Notes: generated by a model from the letters alone, not told the origin. A stretch of DNA of 64,000 nt from Klebsiella sp. BIGb0407 (GCF_024807845.1 NZ_JANUEQ010000003.1:310001-374000); one strand, 5' to 3'. Positions 35,850 to 44,962 are shown, counted from the first letter of the stretch. Made by a program: numbers and translations.

Positions 35850-36551
35850 ATGTCTGTTTCAATGTTTGAATATGGTCTGTTTGGCCGTCTGCGTGAAAGC
35901 GCCGGACAAGACTGGCAACACTATGTTTCTCATCCTTTTCTGCAACAACTTGGCGCTGGCACTCTGCCAGAAGTCGCTTTCCGCCGTTATCTGACTCAGG
36001 ACTATTTGTTCCTGATACATTTCGCCCGCGCCTACGCTTTACTGGCCACCAAATTTCATACCCTGCCTGAAATCCGCGCAGCTGTCGGGTCGTTGAATAA
36101 TATCGTGGCTGAATTACCGCTACATGTGGGTTACTGCGCCGGATGGGGACTCAGTGAAGAGCAGATGGCTGCTGAACCGGAAGCCAGTGAAACCGTCAAC
36201 TATACCCGCTATGTCCTGGATATTGGCCACACCGGAGATGCACTTGAGTTACTGGTTGCGCTGCTTCCTTGTGTGGCAGGTTATGCCGAAGTCGGTCTGA
36301 AATTGCTCAATTGCCCGAATACCGTTATGGAAGGTAACCCTTATGCTTCCTGGATGCAGAACTACAGCGATCCGGGTTATTTGAATGGCGTTCAAGCGGC
36401 GATAGAGATGCTCGATCGTGTAGGTCAGGAACGTGGGGCAAGCGCGCGTTTTACACGATTAAGTGAAATCTTCACCACCGCGACCCGCCTGGAATCTGCC
36501 TTCTGGCAGATGGGGCTGAACGCAGCTGAAAAATCGGGGCTCATAGGGTGA
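35850..36551 (+). CDS. tenA: TenA-type aminopyrimidine aminohydrolase (thiaminase II)
   Basis: 233 aa from the ATG at 35850, preceded by GGAG. The open frame upstream to 35715 runs through the riboswitch and is not coding. TenA family features are the DW and F..YL..DYLFLIHFARAYAL helices, the catalytic cysteine at 141 in LLPCVAGYAEVG, and the C-terminal glutamate in TRLESAFWQMGL. It hydrolyses the amino group of degraded thiamin pyrimidines to give HMP for thiamin synthesis. It is encoded with a ThiXYZ importer under a TPP riboswitch, as expected for the salvage pathway of formylaminopyrimidine. Confidence 0.92.
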   Translation: MSVSMFEYGLFGRLRESAGQDWQHYVSHPFLQQLGAGTLPEVAFRRYLTQDYLFLIHFARAYALLATKFHTLPEIRAAVGSLNNIVAELPLHVGYCAGWGLSEEQMAAEPEASETVNYTRYVLDIGHTGDALELLVALLPCVAGYAEVGLKLLNCPNTVMEGNPYASWMQNYSDPGYLNGVQAAIEMLDRVGQERGASARFTRLSEIFTTATRLESAFWQMGLNAAEKSGLIG

Positions 36552-37288
36552 ACGGAATCTCGCCACGACCGGGAATTGAAGTCCGTGATTTAACACTCCG
36601 TTTTGGATCGAGGGTTATTTTTGAAAAGTTAAATTTCCAAATTAAAGGCGGAACCTTTGTAGGTATGCTGGGTGCCAGCGGTGCGGGAAAAACCAGTTTG
36701 CTGAAAATTATCGCCGGGCTGACGACCGCTACTTCAGGCAAAGTCACTGCCAGCGACGGTCTGCCGGTCGCGGGGCGGATTGCCTATATGGGTCAGCAAG
36801 ACTTGCTGTATCCCTGGTTGACCGTCATAGAAAATATCACGCTCGGCCCTCGTCTGCGCGGCGAAAAAGCTGACCTGGAGTGGGCAACACACTTACTGGA
36901 GCGCGTCGGGCTCAGCGGTCACGGCGGCGATCGCCCGGCGGCGCTTTCAGGAGGGATGCGGCAGCGGGCGGCTATTGCACGCACGCTCTATGAGCGTCAG
37001 CCTATTGTGCTGATGGATGAGCCTTTTTCTGCACTGGATACCATCACCCGCACAACGATTCAGACGCTGGCTGCTGAGCTTTTGACTGACCACACCGTAT
37101 TGCTTATCACCCATGACCCTATGGAGGCCTGCCGCCTTAGCCACCGCCTGTTAGTTTTATCGCAATACCCGGCTGGCATTGATGACAGTCACCATATCAA
37201 TGGTCTGCCACCGCGTTCCCCCGATGATCCTGACTTGCTGAAAAGCCAGGCAGAGTTACTCCAACAGCTAGTAAGAGGGGCTACATGA
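36548..37288 (+). CDS. thiZ: Pyrimidine (thiamin precursor) ABC transporter ATP-binding protein ThiZ
   Basis: 246 aa. The GTG start overlaps the tenA stop (GTGA). It has Walker A GASGAGKT, YMGQQDLLYPWLTVIENI (nitrate/taurine-type Q-loop), signature LSGGMRQR, and Walker B IVLMDEPFSALDTITR followed by ITHDPMEA. By family alone it could be any NitT/TauT importer ATPase. The riboswitch, TenA and the ThiY-type receptor make import of formylaminopyrimidine or a related HMP precursor the best assignment. Confidence 0.88.
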   Translation: MNGISPRPGIEVRDLTLRFGSRVIFEKLNFQIKGGTFVGMLGASGAGKTSLLKIIAGLTTATSGKVTASDGLPVAGRIAYMGQQDLLYPWLTVIENITLGPRLRGEKADLEWATHLLERVGLSGHGGDRPAALSGGMRQRAAIARTLYERQPIVLMDEPFSALDTITRTTIQTLAAELLTDHTVLLITHDPMEACRLSHRLLVLSQYPAGIDDSHHINGLPPRSPDDPDLLKSQAELLQQLVRGAT

Positions 37289-38046
37289 TGGCTCAACCAG
37301 ACGGCCGTCTGGCTCGCTGGGTGCGTGGTGCGGTGGTCTTTACCGGTTTGTTAGTACTCTGGTGGCTGGCAACCTTAGGCTCGATACCCGCGTTTCTACT
37401 CCCTTCCCCAATTGCCGTGGCACAGGCGTTATGGCAAGGGCAAGGTTATCTGGCTTATCACACGTTAGTGACGGCCTCGGAAGTGTTGAGTGGCCTGGTG
37501 CTGGGGGTTTTGCTCGGCGTGTTGCTGGCCCTGGGGATGATCTACTCTCCTCGACTGCAACGCTGGCTAATGCCGCTGGTACTGACAAGCCAGGCAATAC
37601 CGGTATTTGCACTCGCGCCACTGCTGGTGCTGTGGTTCGGCTTTGGCATGAGCGCCAAGGTTGCGATGGCGGTGCTGGTCATCTTTTTCCCCGTAACCTC
37701 TGCCTTTTTTGATGGACTAAGACGCGTCAACGCTGACTATCTCGATCTCGCCAGAACTCTGGGGGCTTCACCCTGGGCACAACTGCGTCATGTCCGGCTG
37801 ATGGCGGCCCTTCCGGCCTTTGGCACAGGCCTGCGAATGGCTGCGGCGATTGCGCCTATCGGCGCCATTATCGGCGAGTGGGTCGGTTCTGCCGAAGGGC
37901 TGGGCTATTTGATGCTCAATGCTAACGCGCGTATGCAAACCGACCAGCTCTTTGCCGCGCTGTTTATCCTCATCCTCATGACGGTACTGCTTTGGATTCT
38001 GGTTGATAGCCTGCTAAATCGCCTGGTGAACTGGGCAGCTGAATAA
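37285..38046 (+). CDS. thiX: Pyrimidine (thiamin precursor) ABC transporter permease ThiX
   Basis: 253 aa with about six membrane helices, BPD_transp_1 family of the NitT/TauT type. It starts within the thiZ stop (ATGA) after an AGAGGGG SD. Segments include LGSIPAFLLPSPIAVAQALW, TSQAIPVFALAPLLVLWFGFGMSAKVAMAVL and the EAA loop around DLARTLGASPWAQLRHVRLMAALP. It is the channel of the ThiXYZ importer. Confidence 0.88.
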   Translation: MMAQPDGRLARWVRGAVVFTGLLVLWWLATLGSIPAFLLPSPIAVAQALWQGQGYLAYHTLVTASEVLSGLVLGVLLGVLLALGMIYSPRLQRWLMPLVLTSQAIPVFALAPLLVLWFGFGMSAKVAMAVLVIFFPVTSAFFDGLRRVNADYLDLARTLGASPWAQLRHVRLMAALPAFGTGLRMAAAIAPIGAIIGEWVGSAEGLGYLMLNANARMQTDQLFAALFILILMTVLLWILVDSLLNRLVNWAAE

Positions 38047-38074
38047 TTTTATTTTTTAACTCAAGGATTAGAAA

Positions 38075-39010
38075 ATGATGAAAAAAAATCTCTGTGCTCT
38101 GCTACTGACAGCCATAATTGTCAGCCCTGCCTCTGCGGCGGAAAAAGTCTCGCTGATGCTGGACTGGTATCTCAACCCGGATCACGCCCCGATTATCGTT
38201 GCCGAACAAATCGGGGCCTTTAAAGATGAAGGTCTTGAGGTCGAAATCGTACCGCCATCCGACCCTTCACTGCCACCGCGACTGGTGGCAGCTAAAAAAA
38301 CGGATTTTGCGATTACCTATCAGCCACAGCTACACTTTTTTGCCGACCAGGGACTCCCATTAGTGCGTATAGGCACCCTGGTGAACACCCCGCTAAATAC
38401 GATTATCACCCTGGATAAAAATATCACCTCTCCAGCAGGATTAAAGGGAAAAAAAATCGGTTATTCCGTTTCAGGAATTGAAGAAGTCACGCTCGGCACT
38501 ATGCTAAAAACTCAGGGACTCACACTGAGTGATGTTTCGCCAGTAAATGTCAACTTCCAGCTCAGCGGAGCACTGCTGGCGGGACAAGTCGATGCCGTTA
38601 TCGGCGGCTATCGCAATATTGAAGCGCTGGAATTGCAGCTTCAAGGCAAAGAGCCGGTGGTATTTAACATTGAAGATTACGGGATCCCGGCTTATGACGA
38701 ACTGATTATAGTGGCCAACAAGGATGATACAGCCCAGCCGAAAGTAGCCAAACTCCTCGCGGCGTTAAAAAAAGGGAATGACTATTTACAGGCTCACCCG
38801 GAAGAAACCTGGAAGGCTTTTGCCACCAGCCATCCGGAGTTAAATACCGAACTTAACCGCCAGGCCTGGCTGAAGACATTACCCTTCTTCGCCAGCGACC
38901 CTGCTTATCTGGATACCGCCCGTTATCAGGCCTACGAACAATTTCTGTTTGATAATAAACTGATTAAACATATCACCCCGGTTGAAAAATATGCGGTTGA
39001 GGTAAAATAG
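38075..39010 (+). CDS. thiY: Pyrimidine (thiamin precursor) ABC transporter substrate-binding protein ThiY
   Basis: 311 aa. The signal peptide ends at about residue 21 (VSPASA before AEKVSLML). The mature protein begins KVSLMLDWYLNPDHAPIIVAEQIGAFKDEGL, as in NMT1/THI5-like HMP-precursor receptors. The WYLNPDHA pattern marks the ThiY/Thi5 group. ATG codons at 38075 and 38078 are alternatives. It is the last gene of the TPP-controlled operon, 28 bp after thiX. Confidence 0.9.
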   Translation: MMKKNLCALLLTAIIVSPASAAEKVSLMLDWYLNPDHAPIIVAEQIGAFKDEGLEVEIVPPSDPSLPPRLVAAKKTDFAITYQPQLHFFADQGLPLVRIGTLVNTPLNTIITLDKNITSPAGLKGKKIGYSVSGIEEVTLGTMLKTQGLTLSDVSPVNVNFQLSGALLAGQVDAVIGGYRNIEALELQLQGKEPVVFNIEDYGIPAYDELIIVANKDDTAQPKVAKLLAALKKGNDYLQAHPEETWKAFATSHPELNTELNRQAWLKTLPFFASDPAYLDTARYQAYEQFLFDNKLIKHITPVEKYAVEVK

Positions 39011-39043
39011 TCCCCGAACAAATTTTTCTCCCGGCTCGATAAA

Positions 39044-39062
39044 GAGAATGATAAGCATTATT
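39044..39062 (+). promoter_or_regulatory. Fur box upstream of the flavoprotein gene
   Basis: GAGAATGATAAGCATTATT matches the 19-bp Fur consensus GATAATGATAATCATTATC at 16 positions, about 40 bp before the start codon. It suggests that the next gene is iron-repressed independently of the thiamin operon before it. Confidence 0.75.
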
Positions 39063-39099
39063 ATATAGGCGTATCGTTTATCTTACCGGGAGAATGGTT

Positions 39100-40299
39100 A
39101 TGGCTCAGACCACAGATTTGCTGACCGCCGACTGCTGTATCGTCGGTGGTGGGCCAGCCGGTTTAATGCTGGGGTACTTGCTGGCACGCGCAGGGGTGAA
39201 GGTTATTGTCGCCGAGAAACACGCGGATTTTTTGCGTGATTTTCGCGGCGATACTATCCATCCTTCAACTTTACAGGTCATGCATCAGCTCGGGCTACTG
39301 AATGACCTGCTCAAGCTCCCCCACCAGCGAGCTGAACGCCTGAAAGCAGAAATTGGCGGGGAAGAAGTCACCCTGGCTGATTTTTCCCGCCTCCCGGTCA
39401 AATGTAAATTTATCGCTTTTATGCCTCAGTGGGATTTTCTCAATTTTCTTGCCAGTCGGGCTGCTGAATATCCAGATTTCACTTTGCTGCGATCCTGTGA
39501 GTTTGATGATTTTATCTATCAAGGCCAGCAGGTTACAGGCGCGCGCCTGATGATGGAGGGTAAGCCGCTTGATATACACACGAGCCTGGTTATCGGTTGT
39601 GATGGACGCCACTCAAGCGTTCGTAAAAAAGCCGGGTTCAGCGGCCAGTCATTTGGCGCACCGCGTGATGTGGTCTGGTTCCAGTTGGATAAACACGATT
39701 CAGACCCTCAATGGGGGATGGGGCATAAAGGCCCAAAACAGAATTTTATTATGATCGATCGCGGTCACTTCTGGCAGTGCGGCTATTCCATTATTAAAGG
39801 GCAATACCCCGAGCTTGCCCTGGCCGGTATTGAAGCATTTAAGCAGCAGGTCGCGACTGTCGCTCCGTTCCCGGAATCACGTATGGAAGAATTGAAGCAA
39901 TGGAGTCAGTTGCGGTTGCTGGATATTCGCATCGACCGTCTCGACCATTGGGCAAAACAAGGCGTACTCTGTATTGGCGATGCCGCACATGCCATGTCAC
40001 CAATTGGTGGCGTTGGGGTAAACCTGGCGATTCAGGATGCAGTTGCCACAGCGAATCTTCTGACCCGGCCTTTGTTACGGGGTAAAGTCGGGCTTGAGCA
40101 CTTAAATAAAGTACAACGTCGTCGCCAGTTTCCTACTCGCGCCACGCAGTTTATTCAAATTAAAATGAGTGGAAAAAAACGCGAACCGGGCCAGATCAGC
40201 CCCCTGCCCGGAATCATTAAACGCTATCGTTTTCTACCCTATATTTTTGGCTGGATTATTGGCCTCGGTTTTCGCCGCGAAAAACCACAGAACTTATAA
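39100..40299 (+). CDS. FAD-dependent class A monooxygenase-like oxidoreductase
   Basis: 399 aa from the ATG at 39100, which is 7 bases after a GGGAG SD (39088-39092). The ATG at 39094 is too close to the SD. Features of the PHBH/UbiH family are the dinucleotide fold CCIVGGGPAGLMLGYLLARAG (N-terminus), the DG motif VIGCDGRHSSVRK (about 165-180), and the GD motif CIGDAAHAMSPIGGVGVNLAIQDA (about 290-315). The C-terminus is short and basic, with a hydrophobic patch (RFLPYIFGWIIGLGF) that may attach it to the membrane. It sits alone behind a Fur box between thiamin and heme/iron genes. A role in siderophore, heme or quinone chemistry under iron limitation is possible but unproven. Confidence 0.75.
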   Translation: MAQTTDLLTADCCIVGGGPAGLMLGYLLARAGVKVIVAEKHADFLRDFRGDTIHPSTLQVMHQLGLLNDLLKLPHQRAERLKAEIGGEEVTLADFSRLPVKCKFIAFMPQWDFLNFLASRAAEYPDFTLLRSCEFDDFIYQGQQVTGARLMMEGKPLDIHTSLVIGCDGRHSSVRKKAGFSGQSFGAPRDVVWFQLDKHDSDPQWGMGHKGPKQNFIMIDRGHFWQCGYSIIKGQYPELALAGIEAFKQQVATVAPFPESRMEELKQWSQLRLLDIRIDRLDHWAKQGVLCIGDAAHAMSPIGGVGVNLAIQDAVATANLLTRPLLRGKVGLEHLNKVQRRRQFPTRATQFIQIKMSGKKREPGQISPLPGIIKRYRFLPYIFGWIIGLGFRREKPQNL

Positions 40300-40304
40300 T
40301 AATG

Positions 40305-40342
40305 TTCCGACGTACCTGCTTAATCACAAATACGCCGGAATA
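40305..40342. terminator. Possible bidirectional terminator between convergent genes
   Basis: TTCCGACGTA (40305-40314) and TACGCCGGAA (40333-40342) are complementary but for one mismatch and lie between two convergent genes. The T-tracts are weak. Confidence 0.35.
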
Positions 40343-40347
40343 CTGTA

Positions 40348-43041
40348 TTAGAACTTCAGAGTAAATCCACCGCGTAGAGTACGGCCTGGTGCCGGAACCG
40401 GTATCGTGTTCAAGGCATCAACGTAATAGCGGTCAGTAAGGTTATCCACTGTCATATCGAAGCTGGCATTCTGATTCAGTTTGTAGCTGGCGTAGAGATC
40501 AACCAGGGTGTACGGATTCCATTTAGAAGGAGCAATGGAATACTGCCCGGAAACTTGTCCGCTCTCATCCGTGACGCCCATCCCATCGACAAATCGGCTA
40601 CCGACATAGCTAATACGCGTCCCCACGGTCAGGTCACTGTCAAGGAAACGCGACCCAAGATCCAGAGTCAGAGTATCTTTTGGCGGCACCTGTTGCTGTG
40701 AGAAACTGTTATATAAACCACCCGGCGCACAGCGGGCTGCGGTCGGTGTCAGCACACCCTCTTTGGCACAGAACATCATATCGGTGTAGTGGTTCCAGGC
40801 CAGGCTACCGAATACTCTGCCGCTGTCGTACTGAGCCGACAGTTCAAAACCACGCATTTCGGCGTAGTCGAGGTTCATTCGTCCCAGTTGATAGGACTCT
40901 CTGCCGCTGGCAGTAATATATTTAACGTTGCCGCGGGTAATATAGTTATTGATATGGTTGCTGAACCATCCACCGTGGAAACGCAGTTTATCCTCAGGTA
41001 ACAACACGCCATCCATCAGATAATTAGCGCCCAGTTCGAGACTATTATTACGTTCCGGAGCCACCGTGGTTTCAGCCAGCACAGTACTGAATGACGGCCC
41101 GGTAATAGACTCAAAAATACTTGGTGAGCGCAGCACACTGCCATATTTACTGTAGAGCTGGAAACCTTCCAGTGGCTCCAGGGTTAAACTGATCACAGGT
41201 GACCAACCATGATCCTTGCGATTAATGTCATCTGTCAGCATCGGGCTACGATCATGGCTTTCAAACGTGCTATAACGCAGGTTACCGCTTAAGGTCACCC
41301 AGTCCAGAGGTTTCACTTCCAGCGTTGTAAAGCCACTGTATTCTTTACGCCAGCCAAAACGTGAGTTAAGCATCGTCGCAGGATCTACGCCATCCGGCAG
41401 ACCAACATTTTCCCGGGTAAAGGATCCGCCATACTGCCAGCTCACATCGGCAATATCATTGTAGAAACGTGAAGTATTTGAGGCATTGCCTCCCCAGCGA
41501 TTAGACGCCAGCCAGAAATACTGCGGGTAAAGTACACCGCTGCTGTTAAAGACGGAGTTAACACGGTTATCGACATCGGAATAGAAAGTATCCACTTTGA
41601 CGTCAATCAGATTACTGTCTTCGGGCTTCCAGCTATAACGGCCGGTCCAGGTGGCAAGGTCAATAGTACTCAGCAAGCTTTGATAAGGGGGGTTACCGAA
41701 GAAACTCAGTGCCTGGGAACCCAGAATATTGCCGTAATTGCTCAGATAGCGGGAATAACCGAGCTCCAGAGTGTGGCCTCCATCCATGCGAAATTTGCTT
41801 TTGAGCAGCCAGGACTCGGTTTCACGTGAGGTATTCATCACCTGCTCCCCTGCGCGGTATGGCGTCAGCGGATTGCTATCGGAAACCACTACTTTTCCCC
41901 AGTCCTCTGGCTCGGATATCTGGATACGGGCGGCACCGCTGCCGTTTTTTCCCGCATAGTAGTTACCGTTATAACGCTGGGCATAGGCGGCTACCAAGTC
42001 TATTGAGTCGGTAGTTCCGGCGATAGCAAGGCTCCCGGAGCCCCCGGTAGGTTTCAGAAATGCCGGGCGGTTCATACCATGAGGCTGGCCAAAGCTGGTC
42101 GGGAACTCATCCCATTCCCAGTAAGTCCCGGTATTTGTCACACCACCACTGGTTCCTGGAGCGGGAGCACTACGGCTGTTGGTGTTAAAATTTCCCTTTA
42201 ACCGAACGCCTATCTTATGCCCGGGCAGCAGAATATCCTGCACGCCAATGGTATTCATCCGCACGATGCCGCCGACAGCTCCTGCAGAATCGGCTCCCAT
42301 GCTTGCGCCTTTTTCAATATCGACCGAACCAATAAAGTCAGGATCGATGTAAGTTCTGGCATTCGCTCCGTTATAGCCCTGATAAACCGTTGTTTCCTGG
42401 CTAGCACCGTCCACCAGTACGGGTACTCGTCCCTGCCCCTGTAAACCACGGATATTCACGTCAAGCGCCCCGGAATTTCGGCCATCACCATTCAGTACAC
42501 CAGGGATCCCGGATAAAAAATCCCCTACCGATGTGCCGCTAAAGCGTTCGACTTCTGCCGCCGAAAGATGAGCCCTGGAACCCGCTCCTCTCCAGGGTGC
42601 ATCCGCGGGATTATCACCCACATGGCCATAGACTGCGATGGTGTCCAGCATCATAGAATCATCCGCCGATGACGCCGTTGCGCTATTTAGCGTCAATGTG
42701 ATGCTATCACTATTAACAAACTGCCATGAAAGTCCGGAACCCTGGAGTAGCTGCCCCAGCGCCACTTGAGCAGGCACAGCCCCACTGACACCCGCGGATT
42801 GCTTGCCCGTTGTATATTCGGATGGATAACTGATTTGCAGGCCGGACTGACGCCCGAATTCAGCCAGAGCGCCAGACAGAGGACCTGCCGGAATATTGAA
42901 GGTCACTGGAGATGTTTGTGCAAACGCCCCCTGTTGAAAAGACATCAATGCCAGAGAAAGCGTGCTGATCCGGAATACGGATGCCACCAGCCATTTTTTA
43001 TCATTGCGCGACGGCGCGCGCTTGCACATCACAGACTTCAT
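40348..43041 (-). CDS. TonB-dependent transducer/receptor with STN signalling domain (HasR/BhuR-like)
   Basis: 897 aa. The signal peptide is long (cleavage near residue 41, QQGAFA before QTSPV). Residues 48-118 form the secretin/TonB N-terminal (STN) signalling domain (FNIPAGPLSGALAEFGRQSGLQISYPSE). A TonB-box-like LDTIAVYG lies at 132-139. The plug is GDFLSGIPGVLNGDGRNSGALDVNIRGLQGQGRVPVLVDGA to GGIVRMNTIGVQDIL. The barrel ends in LRGGFTLKF. It is encoded after a FecI-type sigma factor and a FecR-type regulator, so it both imports and signals its ligand. The plug type is that of heme/haemophore receptors, but heme is an inference. Confidence 0.88.
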   Translation of the reverse strand: MKSVMCKRAPSRNDKKWLVASVFRISTLSLALMSFQQGAFAQTSPVTFNIPAGPLSGALAEFGRQSGLQISYPSEYTTGKQSAGVSGAVPAQVALGQLLQGSGLSWQFVNSDSITLTLNSATASSADDSMMLDTIAVYGHVGDNPADAPWRGAGSRAHLSAAEVERFSGTSVGDFLSGIPGVLNGDGRNSGALDVNIRGLQGQGRVPVLVDGASQETTVYQGYNGANARTYIDPDFIGSVDIEKGASMGADSAGAVGGIVRMNTIGVQDILLPGHKIGVRLKGNFNTNSRSAPAPGTSGGVTNTGTYWEWDEFPTSFGQPHGMNRPAFLKPTGGSGSLAIAGTTDSIDLVAAYAQRYNGNYYAGKNGSGAARIQISEPEDWGKVVVSDSNPLTPYRAGEQVMNTSRETESWLLKSKFRMDGGHTLELGYSRYLSNYGNILGSQALSFFGNPPYQSLLSTIDLATWTGRYSWKPEDSNLIDVKVDTFYSDVDNRVNSVFNSSGVLYPQYFWLASNRWGGNASNTSRFYNDIADVSWQYGGSFTRENVGLPDGVDPATMLNSRFGWRKEYSGFTTLEVKPLDWVTLSGNLRYSTFESHDRSPMLTDDINRKDHGWSPVISLTLEPLEGFQLYSKYGSVLRSPSIFESITGPSFSTVLAETTVAPERNNSLELGANYLMDGVLLPEDKLRFHGGWFSNHINNYITRGNVKYITASGRESYQLGRMNLDYAEMRGFELSAQYDSGRVFGSLAWNHYTDMMFCAKEGVLTPTAARCAPGGLYNSFSQQQVPPKDTLTLDLGSRFLDSDLTVGTRISYVGSRFVDGMGVTDESGQVSGQYSIAPSKWNPYTLVDLYASYKLNQNASFDMTVDNLTDRYYVDALNTIPVPAPGRTLRGGFTLKF

Positions 43042-43126
43042 GTTAACTCCGCAGGTATTATTAATCAGTACGCAGGTTTTCCGCAGGCAATGCGAACCCG
43101 TTCTCAGTTAATAAAACGCACCGGAG

Positions 43127-43142
43127 TTGAGAATTTTCTCAA
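43127..43142. promoter_or_regulatory. 16-bp perfect palindrome upstream of the transducer gene
   Basis: TTGAGAATTTTCTCAA is fully symmetrical and lies between the fecR-like gene and the receptor gene, about 90 bp before the receptor ATG. A related half (TTCTCAG) recurs at 43101-43107. It may be an operator or a weak terminator or attenuator loop that lets the receptor be transcribed separately. Confidence 0.35.
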
Positions 43143-43158
43143 AAACAGAAAAAATATT

Positions 43159-44118
43159 TTAAACCGGAGAAATAACGGTAAGCCAGGGGGTGATTTCGCG
43201 CATTTTTCCGGCTGAAGATTGAATCGCCAGCGACAGCGCGCGTTGAGGATTGGACAGATTATAAACGCCGCTAATACGCTGCGCGCCAAGCTCGTTACTT
43301 GCTACCACGACTTTACCGGGGACCCAGCGAGCGATTCGGGCCACGACTACAGCGAGAGGGTCGTCATCCGCCACTAATATTCCGCTGCGCCATGAAGCCA
43401 GTTGCTGTACAGGGCGAATTCCCCGTTTGATCCGCTCTCCCTTTTCATTCAAGGTCAGCCAGTGGCCTGCTCCCAGAGACTCATTTAATGATAGTGGTAA
43501 TCCAACAGTAGCGGCTTCGACGGCATCCTGCTCAACAGCAACCGTCAACCGTCCGGCATCACTACTGAGATCAAATGCGCCTTTACGTGTCGTCACTTCC
43601 AGGCCCTCTACTCTGGCAAAAAATGGGCGTCGAATATCTTCCGCAACATCAAACCATGCCATGCCTTGCAAGAGTTCAATACGACGTTCATTCGGCGTGT
43701 AGTGCGTGGCAATAGCGCTATCAGGGCCAAGAATAATCTGTGAGCCATCCTCCAGTGAGACTGACTGTAGCTCACCGGTTAGGGTCAGATGGCTGGCTTT
43801 TAATTGCAGTAGTGAGTTGGGAAGAAAAATAATGCCTGCAGCTGTCGCGGCAACGGCAACAGAACTACCCAAGAGAAAATGACGTCGTGAGAGTCCTTTT
43901 GGCTGTAATACGGCCTCACTGCGAGCCTGTACCATTTTGCCGGTCATCTTGTGCAGCTTAATAGCTTCTGCCCAGACCACCTGATGCTGCGTACTAATAG
44001 CACGCCATTGGTCAGCCAGTTCACGCGCAGCCGGATTAGCCGGGTCACCGTGCAGGCGGATAATCAGGTCAAAAGCTTCTTCAAATAGTTTGTCATGTTG
44101 CGACATTTTTTCAGTCAT
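43159..44118 (-). CDS. FecR-family anti-sigma regulator
   Basis: About 319 aa from the ATG at 44118. A TTG at 44127 and an ATG at 44106 are alternatives. The N-terminal cytosolic domain (DUF4880 type: DLIIRLHGDPANPAARELADQWR) would bind the sigma factor. A single membrane segment follows the twin-arginine-like motif SRRHFLLGS (VAVAATAAGIIFLP). The periplasmic FecR domain has SLEDGSQIILGPDSAIATHYTPNERRIELLQGMAWFDVA, followed by a C-terminal STN-like part that contacts the receptor. It transfers the signal from the loaded receptor to the sigma factor. The RR motif suggests Tat export. Confidence 0.9.
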   Translation of the reverse strand: MTEKMSQHDKLFEEAFDLIIRLHGDPANPAARELADQWRAISTQHQVVWAEAIKLHKMTGKMVQARSEAVLQPKGLSRRHFLLGSSVAVAATAAGIIFLPNSLLQLKASHLTLTGELQSVSLEDGSQIILGPDSAIATHYTPNERRIELLQGMAWFDVAEDIRRPFFARVEGLEVTTRKGAFDLSSDAGRLTVAVEQDAVEAATVGLPLSLNESLGAGHWLTLNEKGERIKRGIRPVQQLASWRSGILVADDDPLAVVVARIARWVPGKVVVASNELGAQRISGVYNLSNPQRALSLAIQSSAGKMREITPWLTVISPV

Positions 44119-44207
44119 TATTGGCAAATTCCGGCTGCCCTGACGCGACAGAAATAAAGGAGCTATAGATTATAAGGAAATAGACTTTCTGTCGCGGTGC
44201 AACGTTA

Positions 44208-44711
44208 TCAGTCTTTCACGTCTTCATCCAGCGTGGTACGAAGGTGCTGATAAGCACGCCGAACCAGAGTCCAGGTATAGGACACCGAGAGATCAAGCTC
44301 CTGAGCGACTTCCGCAATAGTCATCTCCCCCAGACGATAGAGTTCAAATGCCCGGCGGGTTTGTTCCGGCAATGCCGTCAGACCATTTTCCAGCACCGCC
44401 AGTTGCTGGCGATCTGAAATCATTTTTTCCGGATCGGGTGATTCATCGGGTAGCTCACAGTATTCCTCTTCGGATAAATAATCGATAGAGGCCATTTTCT
44501 CGCGACGATAAAGGTCTACCGATATATTTCGTGCGACCATATGCAGATAAGCACGTGGATTATCCTCATTTTTTGGGCCACTGGAGCCAAGGATACGCAA
44601 AAATACGTCCTGGGTTAAATCCGCAGCCACATCGGGACCATGTCCGCGCTTCTGCAAAAAACGTTGAATTTCCTGAGCATGTTTATGAAACAAACTTTTC
44701 AGGTTCCACAT
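44208..44711 (-). CDS. FecI-type ECF RNA polymerase sigma factor
   Basis: 167-168 aa (adjacent ATGs at 44714 and 44711). Region 2 is recognisable from GPDVAADLTQDVFLRIL to DNPRAYLHMVARNISVDLYRREK, and region 4 from LPEQTRRAFELYRLGEMTIAEVAQELDLSVSYTWTLVRRAYQHL, both characteristic of the FecI/HasI group. It is first in the order sigma, anti-sigma, receptor and is probably repressed by Fur while the receptor is activated by it. Its target is expected to be the receptor gene downstream. Confidence 0.93.
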   Translation of the reverse strand: MWNLKSLFHKHAQEIQRFLQKRGHGPDVAADLTQDVFLRILGSSGPKNEDNPRAYLHMVARNISVDLYRREKMASIDYLSEEEYCELPDESPDPEKMISDRQQLAVLENGLTALPEQTRRAFELYRLGEMTIAEVAQELDLSVSYTWTLVRRAYQHLRTTLDEDVKD

Positions 44712-44908
44712 CAACCAAACCTCGCGGTAACAAACTGAATAACAACGACTTTCGCTGCATTACTGTGTTAATCTGTTAACATGACCAAAGCAAATAAAAA
44801 TGGTCTGAGAAGTCAGACATTAACGTTTTATGCAGCAGAAACTGAAGGCTTCAGTGCACGGCAAACGTTAATGTTACGTGAGGAGAATATATAAATTATG
44901 AAATAAAT

Positions 44909-44927
44909 GATAATGATTTTAATTTGC
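44909..44927 (-). promoter_or_regulatory. Fur-like box upstream of the ECF sigma gene
   Basis: GATAATGATTTTAATTTGC matches the first half of the Fur consensus perfectly and the second half partly. It lies about 195 bp upstream of the sigma factor start, so the promoter would have a long leader. It is also just downstream of the biotin carboxylase gene on the same strand. Confidence 0.5.
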
Positions 44928-44962
44928 ATTTCCATTTACGTTAATGGTTTTAGCGAATAACT

